A DNA stretch of 55,191 nt from Thermoplasmata archaeon (lineage in GTDB: Archaea > Thermoplasmatota > Thermoplasmata > Thermoplasmatales > Thermoplasmataceae): the NCBI GenBank assembly GCA_021797055.1, contig JAKAAI010000003.1:1-55191 (forward strand), given 5' to 3'. This document shows positions 1 through 7,224 of this stretch, in pieces (the stretch's first letter is position 1; each line of letters begins with the position of its first letter). Under the pieces are notes generated by a model. That model was not told where the DNA came from and did not search any database. It saw only the letters and a list, made by a program, of their open reading frames with translations. A program made the position numbers and the translations under genes.

Positions 1-85
1 ATTAACTATCTCCTCTACCTTTAGGGTTAAAATATAGATAAGACAAAAAAAATTCTGGTTAGGTTCGCTTAAATATTGAAAATAT

Positions 86-418
86 CTACGCTATCTTATC
101 TCCCGGTGCTGTCTTATCGGGCATACTTGGCGTTAATAGTATGACCCCACTCTGCGTCATTGCACCCAGAACGAGAACTTCAGACATAAAGTTAGCAATC
201 TGTTTTGGTTCGAAGTTTGTAACAGCCACTATTTTCATTCCAATTAGATCTGATGCCTTATAGTTCCTGACCTGGGCAGAGGATTTTTTGATCCCAAAAT
301 TTCCAAAGTCTATTGTTAGCTTATAAGCCGGCTTCCTGGCCTCTGGGAAATCCTGAACATCTATTATCTTCCCAATTCGTATGTCTAACTTTGAAAAATC
401 ATTGAAACTTATTGCCAT
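86..418 (-). CDS. csaA: CsaA-type tRNA-binding domain protein
   Basis: A 110-residue stand-alone OB-fold protein of the CsaA/Trbp111 family, which binds tRNA or acts as an export-linked chaperone in bacteria. The sequence shows the family run LDIRIGKI near residue 11, then EARKPAYKL, IKKSSAQ, and SEVLVLGA near the C-terminus, all hallmarks of CsaA. The length is that of the whole family, so it is complete. It is transcribed leftward from its own promoter; an AT-rich TATA-like stretch lies about 25-35 nt upstream of the ATG. Its archaeal role is unknown; tRNA binding is the safest inference. The 85 bases to its left show no gene. Confidence 0.9.
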   Translation of the reverse strand: MAISFNDFSKLDIRIGKIIDVQDFPEARKPAYKLTIDFGNFGIKKSSAQVRNYKASDLIGMKIVAVTNFEPKQIANFMSEVLVLGAMTQSGVILLTPSMPDKTAPGDKIA

Positions 419-495
419 TTCTTCTCTGTATTTTCGTGCATAATAAAATAATTACTTGCCTTCCGCGATGATAAATATCAAGATGCAAAGGAGGA

Positions 496-1077
496 TTAAA
501 TATCAATGCCCTTTATTGAAAAACTGCCATCCTTACTGAGTTCTACTACAGATATACTGCCGTTCGGTACGACTTTTCTGTGGAAATTCTTGTCGATATA
601 CCTGAAAATCACGTAAATTACGCCACCGTGAGTGACTATACAGACATTCCCCTCCGATTCAGTGGATGCTTCTAGAAATCTTGACGTGACTCGATTGCAG
701 AAATCATTCCACGGTTCAGCATTTCCAATATCATTGCTACCAAGGAAACCGTCTTCCAGAGTTATAGTTGGATATCTCTTAAGTATTTCACTTTCCTGCA
801 TACCAGATAGTAAACCAAGAGACCTCTCCCTGAATTCAGAATCCTCATGGATATCGACTCCTAGCCTGTCAGAAATTATCCTTGCTGTCTCGAGTGTCCT
901 CTTGAGATCGCTCGAATAAATTTTAGATATTGATTTATCAACTAATTTATAAGCAGCCAATTCAGCCTGCTTCTTACCGTAATCATTTAGGCCATCACCG
1001 ATCTGACCCTGCCATATTTTACGTGAATTCCAGGTTGTTTCGCCGTGTCTTACTAGAAAGATTTGTATGTTATTCAA
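496..1077 (-). CDS. Histidine phosphatase superfamily protein (phosphoglycerate mutase-like)
   Basis: A 193-residue member of the histidine phosphatase branch (GpmB/CobC/PhoE-like). It has the LVRHGET motif with the phospho-accepting His11, a second catalytic His150 in VTHGG, and the SDLKRTLETA segment around Arg60. Substrate cannot be read from sequence: a cofactor-dependent phosphoglycerate mutase, an alpha-ribazole phosphatase or a broad phosphatase are all possible. It follows the DCC-family gene with a 29-nt gap on the same strand, so the two are probably co-transcribed. Confidence 0.88.
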   Translation of the reverse strand: MNNIQIFLVRHGETTWNSRKIWQGQIGDGLNDYGKKQAELAAYKLVDKSISKIYSSDLKRTLETARIISDRLGVDIHEDSEFRERSLGLLSGMQESEILKRYPTITLEDGFLGSNDIGNAEPWNDFCNRVTSRFLEASTESEGNVCIVTHGGVIYVIFRYIDKNFHRKVVPNGSISVVELSKDGSFSIKGIDI

Positions 1078-1106
1078 AACAGAAAAACCAGAATGAATAC
1101 CGATTA

Positions 1107-1496
1107 TTATTGTTTGCTTCTGGTTTCCAATAAATCACAGTTTTCATTGCATCTGCCTAATAGTATAGAATACCTGGAAGAAGATATTTTGGAATAGATA
1201 ATTTCTCCAATACCGAGAGTATTCAGAAAAAATACTAGTGCAGCAATTATAAACAGTTCTGGTATCCGCAATAATATTCTAAATACGGCGTGCATTCCAG
1301 TAAAAATTTTCCCATCTTTAGTTTCAACAACCATGGTTCGTTCAAGAATATCTTCCTCAACCGGAAGATTTACCTTCTCAATATCATGAAAAGAGGTGAA
1401 CTTAACGAGGCCTATTTTATCAGTTGTTCTAACAAGATTCATTGACCTCACGCAAACAGGACAATGACCATCATAGAACACCCTGATCTCGTTCAT
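1107..1496 (-). CDS. DCC/DUF393 family thiol-disulfide oxidoreductase-like protein
   Basis: A 129-residue protein with the DUF393 signature at the N-terminus: FYDGHCPVC, a thioredoxin-like CxxC (Cys12, Cys15) after the first strand. A hydrophobic stretch around residues 75-95 may be a membrane-associated helix. Two further cysteines (CNENC) lie near the C-terminus. DUF393 proteins are predicted thiol-disulfide oxidoreductases with no firm substrate. It is the first gene of a likely two-gene leftward operon with the histidine phosphatase. Confidence 0.8.
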   Translation of the reverse strand: MNEIRVFYDGHCPVCVRSMNLVRTTDKIGLVKFTSFHDIEKVNLPVEEDILERTMVVETKDGKIFTGMHAVFRILLRIPELFIIAALVFFLNTLGIGEIIYSKISSSRYSILLGRCNENCDLLETRSKQ

Positions 1497-1652
1497 GTAT
1501 ACATAATCAGAAATAATGGAATAAAGTTATTCTCATTAGAGGATGTTTCCGATAGAATTTTATCATAATTGTAAAAGCAAGAACCTGCTGGCTCAATTGC
1601 AGATCGTATTTTTAATGTGACCTGTAATTCTTGGATTCTATCTTAGAATAAA

Positions 1653-2213
1653 TCAATGGTTACGCCAGGACTTGACAGCAAACAGAAATACAAGCCAGAA
1701 GATAAACGTAATAACTGTCATGCCAGTAAGAATAGGTGTGATTATAAGAGATGTGAAATAACTTCCCTGTATAATATTGAAAAATCTCAGCAGTGACCAG
1801 AAAGCCGTCGTAATTAAAAGCGAGAAAAAAATAATCCTGACCTGTTTTTCCTGTACCTGCTCGCTTACATCGACGGGATATACTATACTTTGGGCGTTTT
1901 TATTTCCTTTCCTCTGTATTGCTCTCAATACCATCAAGAAAAGCAGCTGGAAAAGGATAATTCCTGAAAGTAATTCTGTTGAATAAAACTGGTTGACCTG
2001 AAAAAATGAGAAGGCTAAGTAAACCATCACCACTAGTGCACCTATAAAGAGAAATATGGATGATCTAACTGTTAATCTTTTCTCGTTGTAGGGATCGCCA
2101 CGTCTATTTTTGACTATACCTGAGAGGACCTCAAACAATGCCAAACAATAAAAGAAAAACCAGGCTATTAGCACCAAGAAAAATGTCAATTCGGAATTCG
2201 GGTACCATTTCAT
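1653..2213 (-). CDS. Hypothetical integral membrane protein
   Basis: A 186-residue protein with about five hydrophobic segments (near residues 9-31, 49-70, 80-95, 127-147 and 155-180) separated by charged loops. I recognise no family. It starts with ATG at 2213. It stands alone: 156 bp separate it from the gene to its left and 280 bp from the gene to its right. Codon use resembles its neighbours, so it is probably real. Confidence 0.7.
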   Translation of the reverse strand: MKWYPNSELTFFLVLIAWFFFYCLALFEVLSGIVKNRRGDPYNEKRLTVRSSIFLFIGALVVMVYLAFSFFQVNQFYSTELLSGIILFQLLFLMVLRAIQRKGNKNAQSIVYPVDVSEQVQEKQVRIIFFSLLITTAFWSLLRFFNIIQGSYFTSLIITPILTGMTVITFIFWLVFLFAVKSWRNH

Positions 2214-2493
2214 GTGTATACGTAACCTGATATTGAGATAGGCGTTGGATAAATAATTTGACTCTACGCGCAGTGGATATAAATTTCGTATTTTCGAGCA
2301 GATGTTGACATGGAAGTCTTTCTGATAAACACATGTTTCAATAGAGGTTGAAAATACAAAGCAAACCTCTCTTGATTCATGGTTTACTGATTCAGTTACA
2401 GCTTATTCGAATTTGCCTGAAAAACAATAATCAGAAAGTTAACTTTTAGCATAACTGTTTTTATTTTGTATTTTTTGTATTTATAAATTAAGT
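2214..2493. other. Intergenic stretch with one inverted repeat
   Basis: No convincing gene lies here. The sequence is AT-rich and must carry the promoter of the leftward membrane protein gene. An inverted repeat with perfect 7-base arms (AGAGGTT at 2343-2349 and AACCTCT at 2364-2370, 14-base loop) lies about 125 nt downstream of the DUF4382 gene end. It could form a hairpin in either strand; no U-tract follows it, so calling it a terminator would be speculative. Confidence 0.4.
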
Positions 2494-3018
2494 TTAACTG
2501 ATTACCTCGATGCCGAGGTTCGGAGTGAAAATATGACTTGATAGGTTTATATCCTGTGTCAAATTGAATTCGAAGACGATTGATGAAGTGGAACCTGCTT
2601 TTATCGTGACCGGATGGTTAAGGAATCCAAATGATGATGCAAGTGTGAAGTTGATCGGACCAAGCAACTTTGTCACAACTGTTACGTTTGTGATATACAA
2701 CCGGAACATCGTGTATGTCTGAGCGGTCAGTTTCACGGATGAAAGTAGGGAAGCGTTAGACACTGTTAGATCCAATATATCAATTGTCTTATTTTTTGAA
2801 AGATTAAAGTATTTCCAGCCACTGCTATTGTTGCCATGAACTTCTACCGCAGAAAATGTTATGTATACAGCAGATACGTTAGCAAGTGGCAAATCCGCTA
2901 CCTTCATATCTACAGTGGCGGTGTTGGGACTTGAGATGTAACTGTTATAGACAAAAAAACCGCCTACTATGATCAATACTACAGCAATTGATATAATCGC
3001 TGCACCCATCTTTTTCAT
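2494..3018 (-). CDS. DUF4382 membrane-anchored extracytoplasmic protein
   Basis: A 174-residue protein with an N-terminal membrane anchor or uncleaved signal (residues about 5-25) followed by a beta-rich outer domain of DUF4382 type. The fold signature is the run of alternating hydrophobics, the AVYITFSAVEVH segment, the ILDLT segment, and the YTMFRLYI segment. Several N-x-S/T sequons fit a surface protein of an acidophile. I chose ATG at 3018 over the in-frame GTG at 3024 because the TATA element at 3041-3047 is then about 26 nt upstream, as for a leaderless mRNA. Function unknown. Confidence 0.8.
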   Translation of the reverse strand: MKKMGAAIISIAVVLIIVGGFFVYNSYISSPNTATVDMKVADLPLANVSAVYITFSAVEVHGNNSSGWKYFNLSKNKTIDILDLTVSNASLLSSVKLTAQTYTMFRLYITNVTVVTKLLGPINFTLASSFGFLNHPVTIKAGSTSSIVFEFNLTQDINLSSHIFTPNLGIEVIS

Positions 3019-3040
3019 GGGCACTTGATCTTTACTTCCA

Positions 3041-3060
3041 TTTATAAGTATATTGGTACA
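3041..3060 (-). promoter_or_regulatory. Promoter of the DUF4382 gene
   Basis: Read leftward, this holds the element GTACCAATATA (3049-3059) directly followed by a TATA box CTTATAAATGG, about 26 nt before the ATG at 3018. The same 11 bases occur directly upstream of the TATA box of the large secreted protein gene at 20742. Confidence 0.6.
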
Positions 3061-3074
3061 AAAACACTAATATT

Positions 3075-3791
3075 CTATAAAACCTGGCAGTTAGTACACC
3101 AGAATGTGATTCTCTTTGTTATACCGACTTTCCTAACAGATATCTTACCAAAACACACTGGACAATATTTCTTTTTGTAGACATAAAGCCTTTCTGTTAG
3201 TTTCAAGTGATTAAGTCTTGAATAATAGAATAAATTTGAGAATTCCCTGACTGCCTGAACAATTTCAGAAATTCTGATGTCATTGATCTCTGAAACTTTC
3301 CTTTCAGGATGGATCTTTGTTCTCCACAGAACCTCGTTCTTTATTATGTTGCCGGAACCGCAGAATATTTCCTGATCGAGAAGAATATCAGATATGATGG
3401 AATCCGATTTTCTCAATGTTTTGATTTTGTTATGGGCCGCAGATGGGTCCCACTGCAAATCCATTATGTCCGTCGTGGGATCATAATACTGTGAAAATTC
3501 ATCAGGAGTTTTACCTGAAATTGCGCATCTGTAAAAAAATAAGGAGCCTGATCCGTTGCCAACAATAACCAGGTTTGATTTTTCTCCATCAACTTTATTT
3601 CTCTTTACAGTACCTGACATTCCGAAAAAGACCACCAGGTATCTTTCTGGCATTTTAATTATGAGCCTCTTTCCAAAGGGTATAAGGTTTATGCTGCCCG
3701 AAAGAACCGATCCATTCCAGTAAACTTTGCAGCTTTGGCCGTTGAAGTGAGATATTCTCTTATACAGTACCCTTAATGGCGGACCTTCCAT
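3075..3791 (-). CDS. Fpg/Nei-family DNA glycosylase lacking the N-terminal proline
   Basis: A 238-residue member of the formamidopyrimidine-DNA glycosylase / endonuclease VIII family, which removes oxidised bases and nicks DNA. Visible are the N-terminal EGPP run, a Lys41 in the FGKRL hairpin, the helix-two-turn-helix segment with GSGNIIKNEVLW (residues 145-156), and the C-terminal zinc finger CPVC...CTNCQ (Cys210, 213, 232, 235) with its arginine. The normal start is M-P-E-G-P, with Pro as nucleophile; here ATG is followed directly by the Glu codon. An upstream in-frame TTG at 3797 gives M-R-M-E-G-P and does not restore the proline. The gene is otherwise intact, so altered chemistry is possible. 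Confidence 0.88.
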   Translation of the reverse strand: MEGPPLRVLYKRISHFNGQSCKVYWNGSVLSGSINLIPFGKRLIIKMPERYLVVFFGMSGTVKRNKVDGEKSNLVIVGNGSGSLFFYRCAISGKTPDEFSQYYDPTTDIMDLQWDPSAAHNKIKTLRKSDSIISDILLDQEIFCGSGNIIKNEVLWRTKIHPERKVSEINDIRISEIVQAVREFSNLFYYSRLNHLKLTERLYVYKKKYCPVCFGKISVRKVGITKRITFWCTNCQVL

Positions 3792-3854
3792 TCTCAATCA
3801 TCAATCATCTCAGATATATCTGTTTTGCAGTTATTACCACCCATAATCCCTGTG

Positions 3855-3869
3855 CAATTATTTAAATTG
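3855..3869 (+). promoter_or_regulatory. TATA promoter of the membrane protein gene at 3891
   Basis: The stretch CAATTATTTAAATTG is itself an inverted repeat (arms CAATT/AATTG) and contains a TATA-like core about 26 nt before the ATG at 3891. The spacing fits a leaderless mRNA. Confidence 0.5.
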
Positions 3870-3890
3870 GGAAAGTCATCATGTTTACAT

Positions 3891-4265
3891 ATGTCAAGAA
3901 AAGACAGGGTAATTGTTGCGAGGCTTTTTTCTGGATTGGCACTAATTTTACTTCTGATTGCACTTATTTATGATATCATAAGCTTCTTCACCCCTGTTAA
4001 GGGGGCGCTGAGTTCACTTGATGCTTTTGGCTCTTTCCTATTAGGGAAACTCGCAATATTTGTTATTACCGTAATAACACTAGTTTTTCTTTTCATAACA
4101 TATACATCCATTTTCAATAGATTAAAGAGGGTCAATTCAAGTGCAAAGGATCTATCGTTAATAATTGGAGTTGTTCTTTTAATTTTGGGTATACTTGTCC
4201 TTGGGGTCTTTGTGACTGTAGCAGGAGTCTTACTTCTCCTTGCCTGGCTCGTTCTTATTTTATGA
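3891..4265 (+). CDS. Small hypothetical membrane protein
   Basis: A 124-residue protein with about four transmembrane segments. The short soluble start MSRKDRV is followed by hydrophobic stretches near residues 8-28, 50-70, 90-108 and 108-124. An in-frame start 22 codons upstream exists, but the ATG at 3891 lies at leaderless distance from a TATA element and gives a natural N-terminus. Family not recognised. It is divergent from the Nei-type gene. Confidence 0.6.
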   Translation: MSRKDRVIVARLFSGLALILLLIALIYDIISFFTPVKGALSSLDAFGSFLLGKLAIFVITVITLVFLFITYTSIFNRLKRVNSSAKDLSLIIGVVLLILGILVLGVFVTVAGVLLLLAWLVLIL

Positions 4266-4365
4266 TTCAATAATTTTGTATGATTTTATCCACAACTACT
4301 AAATAAAGCATTAAAATCTAAATATCTGAGCTTTCCAGGTGGAACCCTACTTAAGTTTTTCCATC

Positions 4366-4390
4366 AGATTTGCAAAAATCTTATAAATCA
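4366..4390 (+). promoter_or_regulatory. Promoter region of the first radical SAM gene
   Basis: A 6-base inverted repeat (AGATTT-GCAA-AAATCT, 4366-4381) abuts the TATA-like TTATAAATC (4381-4389). The ATG follows at 4417, giving at most a very short leader. An 8-base direct repeat TAAATCAG occurs at about 4384 and 4403. The inverted repeat is AT-rich and could be chance. Confidence 0.5.
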
Positions 4391-4416
4391 GCCATATATT
4401 AGTAAATCAGATTAAA

Positions 4417-6096
4417 ATGACTAAATTTGTACTGGTATCAGATTCAACACTCAGTTCTAATTACAGGGATTTTCCCCTTCTAGATTTTCTCCCCTGTGCC
4501 CCGTCGAGTGCAATTCCTGGAAGCATATACCGTTTTCTAAAGGGACCAGGACTCCCAGCAAAACCGGATGGGCAGGCTCTCTTTGCACCTTATTCTCTCA
4601 GGAAATTGCAGGCCAGTCTACTAAGGAAATTTGCGTCGACTGATATCGCGGTTGCGCATGAGGATCACTTGGACCAGTTCATTAAAGATGATACTGAAAT
4701 TATTGGGATAACAACCATGGACCCGCTCGGTATAGGACCCACCACAATGTCTTATTACGTTCTGATGGGCGGAGACATGAGGCCATGGGTCAGGGTAGAG
4801 TGGGACAACCTGATCAGGAAGGTCAATGCCCTGAGGAAAGGTAAAAAGGCAAAGCTGGTTGTCGGAGGGCCAGGTGTCTGGGAATTTACCATACTGAAAG
4901 ACGAAATTGGCTGGATGAATATAGATTATTTTGTTCAGGGAGAAACTGATGACATTGCTCCAGAACTATTCCAGGAAATAGTTGATAACAACATAAATGA
5001 GAAGCTGTTCTACAGGGGCTACATGTCATATGATGACAAATTCAGAAAGGTAATAGTCAAGGATCCCCATTACATTGCCAGAGGTATAGAAACATCTGCT
5101 TACCCTAGACTTGAGGATATACCGCTCATAACGGAACCATCAATGAAAGGCATGGTTGAGGTCATGAGAGGGTGCGGTGTGGGCTGTGATTTCTGCGAAG
5201 TAACATTGAGACCTCTAAGATACTATTCACCGGAGTCTGTAGCTAGGGAAGTTGCAGTCAATACGGCCGCTGGGCAGGATAACGCATGGTTACATTCAGA
5301 CGAGATATTTGCATACAAGCATGGCAACAGGTATGAACCAAATACAGAGGCGCTGACAGAGCTGATGCAGACGGTGATGTCTGTGAAGGGCCTGAAAACA
5401 GCCAACCCTACGCACGGTAGGATATCGATACCTGCTGCCTACCCCGACCTGATGAAGAAACTATCGGAGATACTTCGAGCAGGGCCTTCTAACTGGATTG
5501 GTGTCCAGACTGGAGTCGAGACAGGTAGCGACAAACTTGCAATGATGCACATGCCAAACAAGACCCTCCCGCTCAGGATAGGTGCAGACGGCACTTTCTC
5601 AGAAATAGTATGGCAAGGAGTCTATAACGAAACCAAATATTACTGGAGACCTGCTTTTACTCTGCAGGTTGGTCAGGAAGGAGAAACCTCAGAAGATCTA
5701 TGGGAGACAGTCTCAATGATCAATATCTTAAGTAACTCGTTTGTCGATGGTAGGCCTTTTGAATTCACTGTAACCCCTCTGGTTAATGTTCCACTTGGAA
5801 GAATCAAGTCCAGATCACTTAACAAGAGTGTTCTTACCAAGGACCAGCTTGCGGTATATTACGCATCATACAGGCATCTGGCAAAGATGGCTGCGAGAGA
5901 TGGCTTCAGCAACACCAATGGCAATTTCTTTGCACGTGTCGGCACTGGTTCGATAATAGCCGGGGGCGGCCTTCTCATGATGAAATGGATAGAGCGCATA
6001 GCATCCAAGGCAGGTGTTGATATAGACAAGGTCAAGAATTACTCGCTTGATGGCAGAAAGGAGATAACTTCTCTGAGCACGATGGTCCGGGCTTAA
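4417..6096 (+). CDS. B12-binding-domain-like radical SAM protein (COG1032; Grs-like candidate)
   Basis: A 559-residue radical SAM enzyme. Residues about 1-230 form a Rossmann-like N-terminal domain (IIGITTMDPLGIGP, then VVGGPGVWEF). The radical SAM core begins at MRGCGVGCDFC, the CxxxCxxC [4Fe-4S] motif. I see no DxHxxG cobalamin-ligand motif, so base-off B12 binding is doubtful. The N-terminus (LVSDSTLSSNYR, FAPYSLRKLQASL) matches what I recall of an archaeal family with a conserved TSDRTLMSNYRG start, to which the tetraether ring synthases GrsA/GrsB may belong; this assignment is a hypothesis. A paralogue lies at 48664-50262. The orc1/cdc6 gene begins 9 nt after its stop, so they are likely co-transcribed. 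Confidence 0.85.
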   Translation: MTKFVLVSDSTLSSNYRDFPLLDFLPCAPSSAIPGSIYRFLKGPGLPAKPDGQALFAPYSLRKLQASLLRKFASTDIAVAHEDHLDQFIKDDTEIIGITTMDPLGIGPTTMSYYVLMGGDMRPWVRVEWDNLIRKVNALRKGKKAKLVVGGPGVWEFTILKDEIGWMNIDYFVQGETDDIAPELFQEIVDNNINEKLFYRGYMSYDDKFRKVIVKDPHYIARGIETSAYPRLEDIPLITEPSMKGMVEVMRGCGVGCDFCEVTLRPLRYYSPESVAREVAVNTAAGQDNAWLHSDEIFAYKHGNRYEPNTEALTELMQTVMSVKGLKTANPTHGRISIPAAYPDLMKKLSEILRAGPSNWIGVQTGVETGSDKLAMMHMPNKTLPLRIGADGTFSEIVWQGVYNETKYYWRPAFTLQVGQEGETSEDLWETVSMINILSNSFVDGRPFEFTVTPLVNVPLGRIKSRSLNKSVLTKDQLAVYYASYRHLAKMAARDGFSNTNGNFFARVGTGSIIAGGGLLMMKWIERIASKAGVDIDKVKNYSLDGRKEITSLSTMVRA

Positions 6097-6105
6097 TAAT
6101 TAAGG

Positions 6106-7224
6106 ATGCAGATAATAAGGAACGAGCAGTACCTCAATCTTGCTTTTGTACCACAGAAGCTTGTATTCAGAGAAAAAGAGATCGAGGTACTCCAAACTGC
6201 CATTATTGATCCTCTTACGAGCGGCATAGGCGGTACCGCAATAATATATGGTGAACCAGGTACTGGAAAGACTGCAACTGCAAAATTCATATCCAATATA
6301 GCTGGTGATCTCGATTATATCTATCTGAATGCGCTCTCTTTTCCATCGCTGACTTCTCTGCTCAGATCTGCAGTATCCACATTCACGAAGCTTGACCAGG
6401 TCTCTACCTACACAACGGGTGATTATCTCAAGATGCTTTCAAGGATACAGGCTAGGAGGGGGCGGGGCATTCTCCTTGTTGTTGATGAATGCACCAATCT
6501 CCTCAGGGAGGATCAGAAGGATTTTTATTCTATTCTCCGAGCACCAGAGATATATTCTGTCAGGATGTCATCTATTCTAATCTCCCTGGATGATCCTTAC
6601 ATAATACTGAGGAAGAAGCGTGCCAGATCCATTTCCTCATATGTGCCGGTTAAATTCAGCAGGTATTCCAGGAACGAACTTTTTGTGATAGTGAGGGATC
6701 GTGCAATGGAGGCACTTTACAGCAACGCTTTTGATGACAGCATTCTTGAAATGATAGCTGATATAGCGGCACAGCTTGGCAGCGCAAGAGTTGCAATTGA
6801 GATACTCCAGAAGGCGGCATTCATTGCGAAGCACAGGCTTTCTGATCAGATACTAGCAGAGGATGTCAGAAGCGCCAGGGCACTTATCAATCCTTACTTC
6901 ACTGAAAGCAAGCTGAATGGTCTCGACCGGGATGAGCTGGCTGTGTTGCTTGCGACTGCATACTGCTTAAGGGATGGCATGTCTGCGGGCATCTCGTCTG
7001 CAATGGAAAGGTTTGGAATTATCAGGGAGACATATTCGCTCCTTCCAATGGACAGGCAGAAATTCTACCGGACAGTAAGCAGGCTTGAGACATATGGCCT
7101 CATAGAGAGCAGGCTTGAGGGTAGAGGAGACAGGAAGGGTGTGGAAAAGATACTTATGATCAATGATGTTCCCATAGATTCACTCGCCGAGAAGGTCGAG
7201 AGTATACTGGATCATACAGGGTAG
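6106..7224 (+). CDS. ORC1/CDC6-type replication initiator
   Basis: A 372-residue AAA+ protein that loads or recruits the replication machinery at archaeal origins. The Walker A motif GEPGTGKTA is at residues 49-57, Walker B VVDEC at 125-129 (Asp127, Glu128), a sensor-2-like GSARVAIEIL near residue 225, and a C-terminal winged-helix segment (SRLETYGLIESRL). The length is normal. It starts 9 nt after the radical SAM gene, leaving no room for an origin or separate promoter immediately upstream. Its last 65 bp overlap the convergent polymerase gene. This could be the main initiator or a second paralogue; the window does not settle that. Confidence 0.92.
   Translation: MQIIRNEQYLNLAFVPQKLVFREKEIEVLQTAIIDPLTSGIGGTAIIYGEPGTGKTATAKFISNIAGDLDYIYLNALSFPSLTSLLRSAVSTFTKLDQVSTYTTGDYLKMLSRIQARRGRGILLVVDECTNLLREDQKDFYSILRAPEIYSVRMSSILISLDDPYIILRKKRARSISSYVPVKFSRYSRNELFVIVRDRAMEALYSNAFDDSILEMIADIAAQLGSARVAIEILQKAAFIAKHRLSDQILAEDVRSARALINPYFTESKLNGLDRDELAVLLATAYCLRDGMSAGISSAMERFGIIRETYSLLPMDRQKFYRTVSRLETYGLIESRLEGRGDRKGVEKILMINDVPIDSLAEKVESILDHTG

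Noticed and set aside
2131..2334. 67-codon leftward frame overlapping the start of the membrane protein gene
   Set aside because: It overlaps a better gene in another frame and its product has no coherent feature.
3792..3797. Upstream TTG as start of the Nei-type gene
   Set aside because: It would put Arg-Met before the conserved Glu-Gly-Pro, which no family member has; the ATG is better, though it still lacks Pro.
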